Positions 38,308 to 48,376 of a DNA stretch of 64,000 nt are shown here, piece after piece (position 1 is the stretch's first letter; every line of letters starts with the position of its first letter). The stretch covers positions 496,001 to 560,000 of the forward strand of contig NZ_CP041617.1 of assembly GCF_014217995.1 (NCBI RefSeq). Reading direction: 5' to 3'. The notes under the pieces were generated by a model, which had not been told where the DNA came from, searched no databases, and saw only the letters and a list, made by a program, of their open reading frames with translations. Position numbers and translations under genes: made by a program. This DNA is from Campylobacter vulpis (GTDB lineage Bacteria > Campylobacterota > Campylobacteria > Campylobacterales > Campylobacteraceae).

Positions 38308-38379
38308 ATTTGATATTGATTAAAAAATAATTAATTTTTTGATTATAAAATAATGGCAAATTAAGGTATGAGAGAGTCT

Positions 38380-40062
38380 ATGGATTTTAAAAATATGTTG
38401 CTACAAATTGGACAGCTGTATCAAAATTTAACGCGAAAACAGCGTATCGTTATAGCTGCCTCCATTGTTGTTGTTGTGGGATTTTTGGTTTTTTTAGCTC
38501 TTTTTCGTAATGGTCCTGCTGGGTCAAATGGATATGTTCCTCTAATAGAAAATGCAAATCCAAGCACAGCGGGAGCTATTGTTACAAGACTTGAGCAAAA
38601 TGGAGTTCCTTATCGCTTAGAAAATGAAAGCACCATTTTAGTTCCTCAAGATCAGGTCAATCGTCAAAAAATGTTCATTGCTAGTGAGGGTTTGATTAAA
38701 GATAATCGCGTTGGTTTTGAGGTTTTTGATAAGCAAATTTTTGGGGCAACAAGTGCGGAGGAAAAGGTTAGAGCACAAAGAGCTTTGCAAGGAGAAATTG
38801 CAAGGATTATAGAAACTTTAGAACCGATTCGCAGTGCTTCAGTCATCTTAGCTTTACCTAAAGAGAGCGTTTTTACAGAAAGGCAAATTCCCCCAACAGC
38901 CTCAGTTACCATCAACATTAAAGACGGCTTTAGGCTTACAAGAAAGCAAATTGATGGGGTTAAAAATATAGTCGCCGCTTCTGTGCCAAGACTCACTAAA
39001 GAAAATGTTAAAATTAGTGATCAAAATGGTAATACTTTAGACGAGCAGCAACTAGAATCCGGCGAGGTTTTAGCTATGCAAATTCGTTACAAAAGAGATA
39101 GTGAAAGAGAGCTTGAAGAAAAAATTATCAATTCTCTTGCACCTTTTGCAGGAGGACGCGATAAACTTCAAGTGAGCGTTAATATAGAGTATGACTTTTC
39201 TAAGCAGGAATCCCAAAGCGAAATTTACGATCCTAACACCGTAGTTAGAAGTGAGCAAACGCTTAATGAAGAAAAGCAGGGTAGAAAAGATCCAGAAATT
39301 CAAGGAGTGCCCGGTGCTGTTTCTAATATAGGTCCTGTTGAGGGCTTAGCAAATAATGGTGTGATAGACTCTTATAAGAAAAATCAAGTTACAACAAATA
39401 ACGAAATTTCAAAAACCATCACAAATACCAAAAAGTCTTTTGGTGTGCCTTTACGCATCTCAGCTGCAGTTACTATTGATGGAAAATATGAAGATGTTGT
39501 CGATGAAAATGGCGAGGTTAAAAGTGAATATGTGCCTTTACCACAAGCCCAGCTTAGTGGAGTGGAGAGCATTGTTAGAAGCACGATTAATTTTAATGCG
39601 GCAAGAGGCGATAGTGTTGTGGTGCAAAATTTACCATTTTATAGAGAGTCTATTAAGGTTGAAAGTAAGGTTAAGACCTTTTATGGACGCTTTATTGAGC
39701 CTTTTATACCGCCTGTTAAATACTTCATTGCGGCGATTTTACTTTTCTTCTTTTACAAGAAAGTTATCGCCCCTTTTACGCAAAAAATGCTCGAGGATGT
39801 TGCCGCTCAAGAAGAGGCACAGCATGGTCCAAGTCCGCTTATCGATGATGCAGAGGATGCGTTGGAGAAATTTAATGCGGCTAGAAAAAAGGTCGAAGAG
39901 CAGCTTGGTTTTGGTGATAATTTTAATGAGGACTCCATACAATATGATGTCTTACTTGAAAAATTAAGGGCTTTGGTGGGTGATAAGAGTGAAGAAATAG
40001 CGGCACTTTTGCAAAATCTCATTCAAAACGACTCTGATTTTAGCGAAAATAAGGATATATAA
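38380..40062 (+). CDS. fliF: Flagellar MS-ring protein FliF
   Basis: FliF forms the MS ring in the inner membrane. About 560 residues with an N-terminal helix (about 20-42), ring-building motifs YVPLIENANPSTAGAIVTRLEQNG and the VERQIPPTASVTINIKDG-like TERQIPPTASV, a second helix near 445-465, and a C-terminal FliG-binding tail. Start ATG 38380 (MDFKNML). The stop shares a base with the fliG start (TAATG). Confidence 0.95.
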   Translation: MDFKNMLLQIGQLYQNLTRKQRIVIAASIVVVVGFLVFLALFRNGPAGSNGYVPLIENANPSTAGAIVTRLEQNGVPYRLENESTILVPQDQVNRQKMFIASEGLIKDNRVGFEVFDKQIFGATSAEEKVRAQRALQGEIARIIETLEPIRSASVILALPKESVFTERQIPPTASVTINIKDGFRLTRKQIDGVKNIVAASVPRLTKENVKISDQNGNTLDEQQLESGEVLAMQIRYKRDSERELEEKIINSLAPFAGGRDKLQVSVNIEYDFSKQESQSEIYDPNTVVRSEQTLNEEKQGRKDPEIQGVPGAVSNIGPVEGLANNGVIDSYKKNQVTTNNEISKTITNTKKSFGVPLRISAAVTIDGKYEDVVDENGEVKSEYVPLPQAQLSGVESIVRSTINFNAARGDSVVVQNLPFYRESIKVESKVKTFYGRFIEPFIPPVKYFIAAILLFFFYKKVIAPFTQKMLEDVAAQEEAQHGPSPLIDDAEDALEKFNAARKKVEEQLGFGDNFNEDSIQYDVLLEKLRALVGDKSEEIAALLQNLIQNDSDFSENKDI

Positions 40063-41090
40063 TGATAAAGCTGAGTGAAGAACAAAAAATGATTTATGAT
40101 GATTTGTCTATGCCTGAAAAGGTGGCGATATTTCTCATACAGCTAGGTGAAGATTCGACAACTTCGGTTTTTTCTCATATGGAAATCGATGTCATTACCG
40201 AAATTTCTCGCTATATCGCTATGGCTAAAAATGTTGATCGTTCTGTGGCTACGGCTGTTTTGGAAGAATTTTATACCTTACTTCAGTCTAATCAATTTAT
40301 TAAAAGTGGTGGTCTTGAATACGCTAAAGAAATTCTTTTCCGCACTTTTGGACCAGAAATTGCTAATAAAATTTTAGAAAAACTCACAAAAAGTATGGAA
40401 AATAATCAAAATTTCGCATACTTAGCACAAATCAAACCACAGCAATTAGCTGATTTTATCACCAAAGAACACCCGCAAACCATTGCTTTGATTTTGGCAC
40501 ATATGGATAGTATTCAAGCGGCGGAGACTTTGGAATATTTTAGTGATGAATTAAGAGCTGAAGTTGTGATAAGAATGGCAAATTTGGGCGATATTTCTCC
40601 AAGTATCATTAAAAGGGTTTCTGCCGTGCTTGAAAGTAAGTTAGAAAGCCTTACTTCTTATAAGGTTGAAGTGGGTGGTCCTAGGGCTGTGGCAGAAGTG
40701 CTTAACCGCTTAGGTCAAAAGGCGTCTAAATCGACTATTACTTACATCGAGCAAAGTGATGAACGTTTGGCTGAAACAATTAAAGAATTGATGTTTACTT
40801 TTGATGATATTCAAAAGCTTAGCACTCCAGCGATTAGAGAAATTCTTAAAGTGGCTGATAAGCGTGATTTGATGGTAGGTTTAAAGGGTGCAAGCGAAGA
40901 GCTTAAGCAAAAATTCCTTTCAAATATGTCAACGCGTGCAAGTGAGGCTTTTTTGGAGGAAATGGGCTTTTTGGGTGCTGTTAGGGTGAAAGATGTTGAA
41001 GAGGCACAAAGAAAAGTTGTGGAAGTTGTGCAAAAGTTAGCAGAACAAGGCTTAGTCCAAACAGGCGATGCTGATGAAATGATAGAATAG
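40062..41090 (+). CDS. fliG: Flagellar motor switch protein FliG
   Basis: A 342-residue C-ring protein linking FliF to the rotor and interacting with MotA. Clear signatures: KVAIFLIQLGEDSTTSVFSHM, TKEHPQTIALILAHM, the central LMFTFDDIQKL and the C-terminal charged helix with LKGASEELKQKFLSNMSTRA. Length normal. It overlaps fliF and is 8 bases before fliH. Confidence 0.96.
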   Translation: MIKLSEEQKMIYDDLSMPEKVAIFLIQLGEDSTTSVFSHMEIDVITEISRYIAMAKNVDRSVATAVLEEFYTLLQSNQFIKSGGLEYAKEILFRTFGPEIANKILEKLTKSMENNQNFAYLAQIKPQQLADFITKEHPQTIALILAHMDSIQAAETLEYFSDELRAEVVIRMANLGDISPSIIKRVSAVLESKLESLTSYKVEVGGPRAVAEVLNRLGQKASKSTITYIEQSDERLAETIKELMFTFDDIQKLSTPAIREILKVADKRDLMVGLKGASEELKQKFLSNMSTRASEAFLEEMGFLGAVRVKDVEEAQRKVVEVVQKLAEQGLVQTGDADEMIE

Positions 41091-41098
41091 GTTAGAAT

Positions 41099-41914
41099 AT
41101 GATTAATCGCAGTAATGTAATTTCAAACGAAACCTCAAAACAACATGTGATTGAGGGATATCGCTTTAAGGTCATTTCTGAATTTGCGAGTGAGCAAGAA
41201 AAAGCACAAAATGAGCAAGTGCATCACGAAGCTCCCATACCTCAAGTGCCTATAAAAGAAGAAAAAAACGAAGAGGCAAAAGAAGAAAAAAATGAGGAGC
41301 AAGAAGTCGCTTTTCAACCTAGTTTTGTAGAGGATTTACTTAAAAAAACTGACGAAATGTCTAATAATATTATCAAGCTCCAAATGCAAATTGAAAGTCA
41401 AGAAAACGAATTTAACAACCGCCTTGCAAGTGAACTTGAAAATGCTAAAGAAAAATACACAAAAGAGGGCTTTGAAGAAGCAAAAAATGAATTTGAAAAA
41501 GAGCTTAATGCTCTAAAAGATAAATATCTAAAAAGCATTTCTAAGCTTGAGGAGGCTTGTGCTAATTTAGATAATTTTGTGATTAAAAATGAAAAAGAAT
41601 TAGCCGATACGGCTGTGGATATTGCCAAAGAAGTGATTTTAAAAGAGCTTGAGGAGGATTCTAGAAAAATCGCTTATGCTTTGGCTAAGGATTTGATGGA
41701 AGAGCTTAAGGGTGCTAGTGAGCTTGAATTAAGAGTTAATGCAGAGGATTTTGAATATTTAAAAGAGCATTTTAGTCAAGATAATCATATTAAAGTAAGT
41801 TTAGATGATGCCATTAGTAAAGGAAGTGTTGTAATTTTAAGCAATGCTGGAAACATAGAGTCTAACCTTAATTCACGCTTAAACAAAATCAAAAAAATGA
41901 TTCATAATGATTAA
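41099..41914 (+). CDS. fliH: Flagellar assembly protein FliH
   Basis: A 271-residue regulator of the FliI export ATPase. Acidic, Glu/Lys-rich N-terminal region with KEEKNEEAKEEKNEEQE near residue 55, a long coiled coil (about 85-165), and a C-terminal FliH/HrpE-like domain (TAVDIAKEVILKELEEDSRKI, ELRVNAEDFEYLKEHF). Overlaps dxs by 8 bases. Confidence 0.9.
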   Translation: MINRSNVISNETSKQHVIEGYRFKVISEFASEQEKAQNEQVHHEAPIPQVPIKEEKNEEAKEEKNEEQEVAFQPSFVEDLLKKTDEMSNNIIKLQMQIESQENEFNNRLASELENAKEKYTKEGFEEAKNEFEKELNALKDKYLKSISKLEEACANLDNFVIKNEKELADTAVDIAKEVILKELEEDSRKIAYALAKDLMEELKGASELELRVNAEDFEYLKEHFSQDNHIKVSLDDAISKGSVVILSNAGNIESNLNSRLNKIKKMIHND

Positions 41915-43742
41915 GTTGGCTCATACAAATTTAGAATTGTGTGCTTTAAACGAGGGAGAGCTTAAAACACTTGCCGATAATTTAAGACAAAAAATCATAG
42001 AGGTTGTGAGTCAAAATGGAGGACATTTAAGTTCAAATTTGGGCGTTGTCGAGCTTAGTATAGCAATGCACTGCGTGTTTGATAGTGCAAAAGATCCTTT
42101 CATTTTCGATGTTTCTCATCAATCTTACGCCCATAAGCTTTTAAGTGGAAGAGAAGAAAGTTTTCATACATTAAGGACTTTTGGGGGTCTAAGTGGTTAT
42201 ACGAAAGGGGAGGAGGGAGATTATTTTATTGCTGGACATTCTAGCACTTCTATTTCTTTAGCCATAGGAGCTTGTAAGGCTATAAATCTTAAAAAGGAAG
42301 AGAGAACGCCTGTGGTTTTAATAGGCGATGGAGCATTGAGTGCGGGTATGGCTTATGAGGCTTTAAATGAGCTAGGCGATAGAAAATATCCTTGCGTTAT
42401 TATTTTAAATGATAATGAAATGAGTATTTCTAAGCCCATAGGTGCGATTTCAAAATATCTTTCTCAAGCGATGGCAACGCAGTTTTATCAAAAATTTAAA
42501 AAACGCATAGAAAAAATGCTTGATTTTTTACCAGATAGTGCGACTTATATGGCGAAGCGTTTTGAGGAAAGCTTTAAGCTTATTACGCCCGGACTTTTGT
42601 TTGAAGAACTTGGACTTGAGTATATAGGTCCTGTTGATGGGCATAATATTAATGAAGTTGTTAATGCTTTAAAACAAGCTAAAATGATGCAAAAACCTTG
42701 CATTATTCACGCACAAACCATAAAAGGTAAGGGCTATACACTAGCTGAGGGTAAGCACGCAAAATGGCATGGTGTGGGTGCTTTTGATATTGATAGCGGA
42801 GAAAGTCTTAAGAAAGCAAATTCTAAGCCTAGTGCGACAGAAATTTTTAGTCAAAATTTGCTTCATTTAGCACAAAAGTATGAAAATGTAGTCGGTGTTA
42901 CAGCGGCTATGCCTAGTGGGACAGGGCTTGATGCTTTGATTGAAAAATATCCTCATCGCTTTTGGGATGTTGCCATAGCCGAGCAACACGCCGTTACCTC
43001 AATGGCAGCTATGGCAAAAGAGGGTTTTAAGCCTTTTATAGTGATTTATAGCACCTTTTTACAACGCGCTTATGATCAAGTCATTCACGATTGTGCAATT
43101 ATGAATTTAAGTGTCGTTTTTGCTATGGATAGGGCTGGGATTGTTGGTGAAGATGGTGAGACACATCAGGGCGTTTTTGATGTGAGTTTTTTAAGTGCTG
43201 TGCCAAATTTAACCCTTATGGCTCCAAGAGATGCTAAGATGATGAGAGAATGTGTGAAATATGCTTATTTTCATCAAGGTCCCTTAGCCTTTCGTTATCC
43301 GCGTGGTAGTTTTATTTTGGAGGAGGAATTTACTTCTTGCAAACTTTCTTTAGCTAAGTCGCAATGGCTGATTAAAAATTCAAGCGAGGTGGCGTTTTTA
43401 GGCTTTGGGCAGGGTGTTGGCAAGGCGTGGAAAGTTTTGCAGAATTTGGGAGAAAATTTTGCAAATTTAATTGATTTGATTTTCATTAAACCTTTAGATG
43501 AGCTTTTATTAAAAGAATTAGCCAGTAAAACTAAGATATGGTTTGTTTTTAGCGAAAATGTTAAAATTGGTGGAGTGGCGAGTTTGCTTAGGGAATTTGT
43601 AGCCCTGTATGATTTAAACATAAAGATTGTGAGTTTTGAGTATGAAGATGCCTTCATTACACACGGAAATTTAAATGAAGTTGAAGTAAGTTTGGGTTTA
43701 GATGTAAAAAAATTAAGTCAAAAAATACTTGATATTATTTAA
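41907..43742 (+). CDS. dxs: 1-Deoxy-D-xylulose-5-phosphate synthase Dxs
   Basis: The thiamine-diphosphate enzyme starting the MEP isoprenoid pathway. 611 residues. Seen are HLSSNLGVVELSIAMH, the ThDP motif GDGALSAGMAYEALN...NDNEMSI, IGPVDGHN, VAIAEQHAVTSMAAMAKEG and MDRAGIVGEDGETHQG. ispG at 56893 acts later in the same pathway. The start lies within fliH, so it may be translated from the flagellar message. Confidence 0.96.
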   Translation: MIKLAHTNLELCALNEGELKTLADNLRQKIIEVVSQNGGHLSSNLGVVELSIAMHCVFDSAKDPFIFDVSHQSYAHKLLSGREESFHTLRTFGGLSGYTKGEEGDYFIAGHSSTSISLAIGACKAINLKKEERTPVVLIGDGALSAGMAYEALNELGDRKYPCVIILNDNEMSISKPIGAISKYLSQAMATQFYQKFKKRIEKMLDFLPDSATYMAKRFEESFKLITPGLLFEELGLEYIGPVDGHNINEVVNALKQAKMMQKPCIIHAQTIKGKGYTLAEGKHAKWHGVGAFDIDSGESLKKANSKPSATEIFSQNLLHLAQKYENVVGVTAAMPSGTGLDALIEKYPHRFWDVAIAEQHAVTSMAAMAKEGFKPFIVIYSTFLQRAYDQVIHDCAIMNLSVVFAMDRAGIVGEDGETHQGVFDVSFLSAVPNLTLMAPRDAKMMRECVKYAYFHQGPLAFRYPRGSFILEEEFTSCKLSLAKSQWLIKNSSEVAFLGFGQGVGKAWKVLQNLGENFANLIDLIFIKPLDELLLKELASKTKIWFVFSENVKIGGVASLLREFVALYDLNIKIVSFEYEDAFITHGNLNEVEVSLGLDVKKLSQKILDII

Positions 43743-43823
43743 TAAAAAATATTCTTTGATATAAACATTTTTTAAATAAATTTTTTATATGATTTTGCTT
43801 GAAACTTAATTTAAGGTGAGATT

Positions 43824-44234
43824 ATGGAATTGTTGCAAATGCTTAAAAAATATGATTTAAAAGCGACTCCACAAAGACTTTGTGTGTTGAAAATTTTAAA
43901 AAGACACGAACATCCAAATATTGATGAGCTTTATGCTGAGATTAAACGAGAATATCCCTCCATTTCTTTAGCCACCGTGTATAAAAACATTAACACGCTT
44001 CAAAGTCAGGGTTTGGTTGTAGAAATTAATATTGCAAATCAAAAATCCTGCTATGATATTTATGAAAAAGAACATATTCATATTATTTGCAGCGGATGCG
44101 GAAATATCGAGGATAAAAATTTTGACGAAATAGAATTAAATGAATATCAAGAAAAACTTGAAAAAAAGATTTCAAATTTGATTGAGCATTTGTCCGTTTG
44201 TGCTTATGTGAAAAATTGTAAAAAATGTCAATAA
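43824..44234 (+). CDS. perR: Peroxide-sensing Fur-family regulator PerR
   Basis: A 136-residue Fur-family repressor. Helix-turn-helix region PNIDELYAEIKREYPSISLATVYKNINTL; zinc-site cysteines in ICSGCGN and CKKCQ; regulatory His residues in KEHIHIICSG. Family and location after dxs support PerR, which in C. jejuni represses katA and ahpC. ahpC lies at 51865 in this window. Confidence 0.9.
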   Translation: MELLQMLKKYDLKATPQRLCVLKILKRHEHPNIDELYAEIKREYPSISLATVYKNINTLQSQGLVVEINIANQKSCYDIYEKEHIHIICSGCGNIEDKNFDEIELNEYQEKLEKKISNLIEHLSVCAYVKNCKKCQ

Positions 44235-44245
44235 ATATTAAACTT

Positions 44246-44267
44246 AAAAGGCTAAAATAAGCCTTTT
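44246..44267 (+). terminator. Hairpin after perR
   Basis: aaaaggct and agcctttt form a perfect 8-bp stem with loop aaaata, 12 bases after the perR stop; the U-run is only the tttt in the stem, so termination may be partial. Confidence 0.55.
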
Positions 44268-44281
44268 AGTAAGGGTTTATT

Positions 44282-45388
44282 GTGAATGATTTGTTTCAAA
44301 GAATTTTTTTACTTCACTCTTTTGATTTGAATACGGAGAAAATGCCACAAAGTGTATCTATAACGACTTTTTACACAAAAATTTCTCCTAAAGAAACCTT
44401 GAAATTTCAAAGTATCGATGAGAAATATTTTTTATTAAAAAATGGTTTGAGAGAGGAAATTTCTAAAAAAGAATTTAAGAAAGCAAAAGAAAAAGCTCTA
44501 CTTGAGGTGCTTTCTAAAAAAAGTTATGAATTTTTAGATGGAGATAGAAAATTTCTTTTTCAAATCTATAAAGAAAAAAAGCTTTTCATTTTAAAGGTTT
44601 TATTTAAAAATGAAGAAGATGCTCGTCAATTCAAACTTGATGAAAAAATAAGACCTTTAAGAGAACTTGATGAAAAATTTAATTCTAAAAATTTAATACT
44701 TTATAAGTATAAAAATGCTTTTTTTGACCTTCACACTTGCTTTAATATTATAGAAAAAAATCAAAATTTTACACTTAATTTTCCTCAATCTTTATACGCA
44801 AATGATGGTTTTAGGGTGCTTTTATTTTATTTACTTTATGCTTTTAAAAGTCAAGCAAAAAAAGAAAATGGCAGAGTAAAATTACATTTTTGCGTTTTAA
44901 AAATTTGTGTATTTTTAAGAAATGCAATTGAACTTTTTGATGACAAAATGGCACAAAAATTGTTAGCAGGATTTGAAAAATTAGAAGAAAAACTTAAACA
45001 AAATGTAAATACAAAAAAACGCTTTAATATTAGGCTTTATAAGAATTTATTGAATGATTTTGAATTATTTTTAAGAGAGGGAGAGTTTTATAAAAGTGCA
45101 AAGAAAGATGTTTTTTTAAAAGTTTTTGTGGCACAAAAATTGCGATTAAAACTTATTTTATTTAAAAAATTCTTCATTAGAAATTTTTCTTATGACGAAT
45201 TTATGTTTCAATGTCTAGAACTCCGTATTTTTCTTGAGCATTTTGCAGATTTTTTTAATGATAAAAATTTAGAAAAATTAAAAGCAGTCTTTGATGAAGA
45301 TATTTTTATTAAATTTATAAAAAAACAAATGAAAATTTTAAAATTAATAGAAAAAACGAGTAAAAATTTAAAAATTTATAAAGGATAA
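44282..45388 (+). CDS. CYTH/CHAD-like protein, divergent
   Basis: A 368-residue protein of unknown function, conserved in position next to perR in C. jejuni. Residues about 25-120 have features of a CYTH triphosphatase barrel (YFLLKNGLREEISKKEF, FLDGDRKFLFQIYKEKKLFILKVLF); residues about 165-360 are mainly helical and basic, resembling a CHAD domain (VLKICVFLRNAIELFD). The N-terminal ExExK motif needed for catalysis is not seen. GTG start. The assignment is a pattern-level guess. Confidence 0.5.
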   Translation: MNDLFQRIFLLHSFDLNTEKMPQSVSITTFYTKISPKETLKFQSIDEKYFLLKNGLREEISKKEFKKAKEKALLEVLSKKSYEFLDGDRKFLFQIYKEKKLFILKVLFKNEEDARQFKLDEKIRPLRELDEKFNSKNLILYKYKNAFFDLHTCFNIIEKNQNFTLNFPQSLYANDGFRVLLFYLLYAFKSQAKKENGRVKLHFCVLKICVFLRNAIELFDDKMAQKLLAGFEKLEEKLKQNVNTKKRFNIRLYKNLLNDFELFLREGEFYKSAKKDVFLKVFVAQKLRLKLILFKKFFIRNFSYDEFMFQCLELRIFLEHFADFFNDKNLEKLKAVFDEDIFIKFIKKQMKILKLIEKTSKNLKIYKG

Positions 45389-45393
45389 AAACT

Positions 45394-46107
45394 ATGCAAA
45401 AACAAGAAAAAATTATAGAAATGTTTAATCAAATTGCTCCAACTTATGATAAAGCAAATCGAATTTTGAGTTTTGGTGTAGATGTGAGCTGGCGAAGGAA
45501 GGCTTGCGAAAGAGTTTTAAAGATTTATGAAAACGATAATTTAAATATAGTCGATGTGGCTTGTGGCACGGGGGATATGATAGAAATTTGGCAAGAAAGT
45601 GTGCAAAAAATTCATAAAAACATAAAGCAAATACGAGGCATAGATCCAAGCTCACAAATGCTTAAAGAGGCGAAGAGAAAATTTAAAAGTGTTGAATTTA
45701 TCGAAGCTGGGGCACAGGATTTACCTTTAGAAAGTGAGAGTGTGGATATTTTAAGTATCAGTTATGGAATTCGTAATGTGGTTGAGAGGCAAAGGGCTTT
45801 AGGTGAATTTGCTAGAGTATTAAAAAAGGGTGGCATTTTGCTTGTTTTAGAATTTACTAAAAGAGAGCAAGGTGGTTTTGTAGCGTTTTTTAGAGATTTT
45901 TATCTTAAAAATATTTTGCCAAGTTTGGGAGGTTTTATTAGTAAAAACAAGGAAGCTTATGCTTATTTGCCAAATTCTATTGAAGAATTTTTAAGTAAGG
46001 AAGAATTTATGCTAGAACTTGAAAGTGTAGGCTTTAAAAATGTAGATTTTAAAAGCTTTAGCTTTGGAGTAAGCTCTATGTTTATAGTGAGAAAAAATGA
46101 CCGTTAG
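45394..46107 (+). CDS. ubiE: Demethylmenaquinone methyltransferase UbiE/MenG
   Basis: A 237-residue SAM methyltransferase for the last step of menaquinone synthesis. Signature: MFNQIAPTYDKANRILSFGVDVSWRR, VDVACGTGDMIEIW, GIDPSSQMLKEAKRK, ISYGIRNVVERQRALGEFARVLKKGG. It complements mqnC at 18970. It overlaps xseA by 11 bases. Confidence 0.93.
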   Translation: MQKQEKIIEMFNQIAPTYDKANRILSFGVDVSWRRKACERVLKIYENDNLNIVDVACGTGDMIEIWQESVQKIHKNIKQIRGIDPSSQMLKEAKRKFKSVEFIEAGAQDLPLESESVDILSISYGIRNVVERQRALGEFARVLKKGGILLVLEFTKREQGGFVAFFRDFYLKNILPSLGGFISKNKEAYAYLPNSIEEFLSKEEFMLELESVGFKNVDFKSFSFGVSSMFIVRKNDR

Positions 46108-47260
46108 TGAGTTAAATTTAGGAGCTAAAGCATTGCTTGAATCGCATTTTGACGATATATTTTTGAGTGGAGAGCTTTCTAAAATTACAAAGCATAATTC
46201 CGGACATTGGTATTTTGAATTAAAAGATGAACGCTCAAGCGTAGCTTGCGTGATGTTTAAGGGGAATAATCTTAAGGTCGATTTTGAGCCAAAGGTGGGT
46301 GATTTTTTAGAGCTTGAGGGGAGTTTGAGTTTATATGCTGAAAGTGGGCGTTATCAATTTATCGCTAAGAATATGAAAAAAGAGGGTTTTGGAGATTTAG
46401 AAGCGCGTTTTTTGGCACTTAAGGAGAGTTTGCAAAAGGAGGGTTTATTTGATGAAGCTCATAAAAAAACTCTTCCAAAATTTCCTTTAAGGGTTGGAAT
46501 TATCACCTCTTTTACTTCGGCTGCTTTGGAGGATATGCTTAAAATCATTACTCAAAAGGCTTATTTTTTGGCGAAAATTTATATTTTTAACGCTCTTACG
46601 CAAGGACAAAACGCTCCACTTTCTTTAATTAATGCCTTAAAAAAGGCTGATATGACAGGGCTTGATGTGATTATTATAGCAAGAGGAGGGGGGAGCAGAG
46701 AGGATTTGTTTTGTTTTAATAATGAAGCTTTAGCAAGAGAAATTTTCGCTGCTAAAACGCCTATAATTTCAGCCATAGGACACGAGATTGATTATGTGAT
46801 TAGTGATTTTGTGGCGGATTTAAGAGCGCCCACTCCAAGTGCTGCCATTAACATTTTGCTACCTTCCAAAGAGGATTTGGAACAAAAACTTGATTTTATA
46901 GAGGATAGGTTAAAAACAAGTTTTATGATGATTTGTAAAAATTTAGATAATAAACTTTCAAATTTAGAAAAAATTTTCAAAGCAAATTCTTTGCCTTTGA
47001 TGATAGGGCAAAAAATAAAGCATTTAGAAAGCCTCAAAAAACAATTGGATTTATTGATTAAAAATAAAATTCAAGTCAGTTTTTTGGAATTTGAAAAGTT
47101 AAAAAATGCTTACTTGCAGCACGAAAATTTTTTTGAAAAAAGCAAACATCTAGTTTCGCTTAGAAAAAATGGTAAAATAGTGCATTTGGAAGAGTTAAAG
47201 AGTGGTGATACCTTACTTCTTAGCTCACAAAATGTAGAAAAAGAAGCTAAAATTTTATAG
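46097..47260 (+). CDS. xseA: Exodeoxyribonuclease VII large subunit XseA
   Basis: A 387-residue nuclease subunit. N-terminal OB fold (VSELNLGAKALLESHFDDIFLSGE, HWYFELKDE), then the catalytic domain RVGIITSFTSAALEDMLKII, IIIARGGGSREDLFCFNNEALAR, ISAIGHEIDYVISDFVADLRAPTPSAA, and a C-terminal coiled coil. Shorter than E. coli XseA (456), as is usual in this class. Confidence 0.94.
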   Translation: MTVSELNLGAKALLESHFDDIFLSGELSKITKHNSGHWYFELKDERSSVACVMFKGNNLKVDFEPKVGDFLELEGSLSLYAESGRYQFIAKNMKKEGFGDLEARFLALKESLQKEGLFDEAHKKTLPKFPLRVGIITSFTSAALEDMLKIITQKAYFLAKIYIFNALTQGQNAPLSLINALKKADMTGLDVIIIARGGGSREDLFCFNNEALAREIFAAKTPIISAIGHEIDYVISDFVADLRAPTPSAAINILLPSKEDLEQKLDFIEDRLKTSFMMICKNLDNKLSNLEKIFKANSLPLMIGQKIKHLESLKKQLDLLIKNKIQVSFLEFEKLKNAYLQHENFFEKSKHLVSLRKNGKIVHLEELKSGDTLLLSSQNVEKEAKIL

Positions 47261-47272
47261 TAAGGAGAGAGT

Positions 47273-48346
47273 ATGAGAAAGATTAATTTTAGTGCAGGTC
47301 CTTCAACTTTGCCATTAGAGCTTTTAAAAGAGGCGCAGGAGGAGTTTTGTGATTATAAGGGTTTGGGTTATTCTATTATGGAGATTAGTCATAGGACTAA
47401 GATTTTTGAAGAGGTGCATTTTGGTGCGATGCAAAAGGCTAAAGAACTTTATGGTTTGGGGGAAGAATATGAGGTGCTATTTTTGCAAGGAGGAGCTAGC
47501 TTACAATTTGCGATGATTCCTATGAATTTGACTATGGGAGGCGTTTGTGAATATGCAAATACGGGAGTTTGGACGAAAAAGGCGATTAAAGAAGCGCAGA
47601 TCTTAGGACTTGATGTTAGGATTGTAGCAAGCAGTGAGGAGGAAAAATTTTCTTATATTCCTAAGGTGGAATTTAGTGATAGGGCTGATTATGCTTATAT
47701 TTGCTCAAATAATACCATTTACGGCACCCAGTATAGAGAATATCCAAAAACAAAAACGCCTTTAATTGTCGATGCTTCGAGTGATTTTTTTTCTAGGAAG
47801 GTGGATTTTAGCGATATTGCTCTTTTTTATGGTGGTGTGCAAAAAAATGCTGGAATTTCAGGACTTTCTTGTCTTTTTATACGCAAAGATATGCTTGAAA
47901 GAAGTAGGGGGAAAAATATCCCAAGTATGTTAAAATATGCTATCCACGCGGAAAACAATTCTCTTTTTAACACTCCTGCAACCTTTGCAATTTATATGTT
48001 TAATCTTGAAATGCAGTGGCTTTTAAATTTAGGTGGCTTAGATGCAATCCATCAAAAAAATATGCAAAAAGCAAATCTTTTATATGAGACGATAGATAAA
48101 AGTGAGAGTTTTTACAAGGGATATGCAAAAAAAGTAGATAGATCCTTAATGAATATAAGTTTTAATATAGCAAAGAGTGAGCTTGAAAATGTCTTTGTTA
48201 AAGAGGCTGAAGAAGCTGGTATGATAGGACTTAAAGGGCATAGAATTTTAGGTGGAATTCGTGCGAGTATTTATAATGCTATAACTTTAGAACAAGTAAA
48301 AATCCTATGTGATTTTATGAAAGAATTTCGCCATAAATATGCCTAG
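47273..48346 (+). CDS. serC: Phosphoserine aminotransferase SerC
   Basis: A 357-residue PLP enzyme of serine synthesis. Motifs: [70 protein letters not shown] with the PLP Lys, and [24 protein letters not shown] precedes the ATG. It ends at a bidirectional terminator. Confidence 0.95.
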   Translation: MRKINFSAGPSTLPLELLKEAQEEFCDYKGLGYSIMEISHRTKIFEEVHFGAMQKAKELYGLGEEYEVLFLQGGASLQFAMIPMNLTMGGVCEYANTGVWTKKAIKEAQILGLDVRIVASSEEEKFSYIPKVEFSDRADYAYICSNNTIYGTQYREYPKTKTPLIVDASSDFFSRKVDFSDIALFYGGVQKNAGISGLSCLFIRKDMLERSRGKNIPSMLKYAIHAENNSLFNTPATFAIYMFNLEMQWLLNLGGLDAIHQKNMQKANLLYETIDKSESFYKGYAKKVDRSLMNISFNIAKSELENVFVKEAEEAGMIGLKGHRILGGIRASIYNAITLEQVKILCDFMKEFRHKYA

Positions 48347-48350
48347 TAAT

Positions 48351-48376
48351 TTAAGAAAGTTTTTTGACTTTCTTAA
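48351..48376. terminator. Bidirectional terminator serC / fabH
   Basis: ttaagaaagt and actttcttaa give a perfect 10-bp stem with loop tttttg between two convergent genes, with A/T-rich ends on both sides. Confidence 0.8.

Noticed and set aside
39440-39967. 175-codon open frame in another frame of fliF
   Set aside because: Overlaps the conserved fliF sequence entirely, composition is Leu/Arg/Met-biased, and no initiation signal is present.
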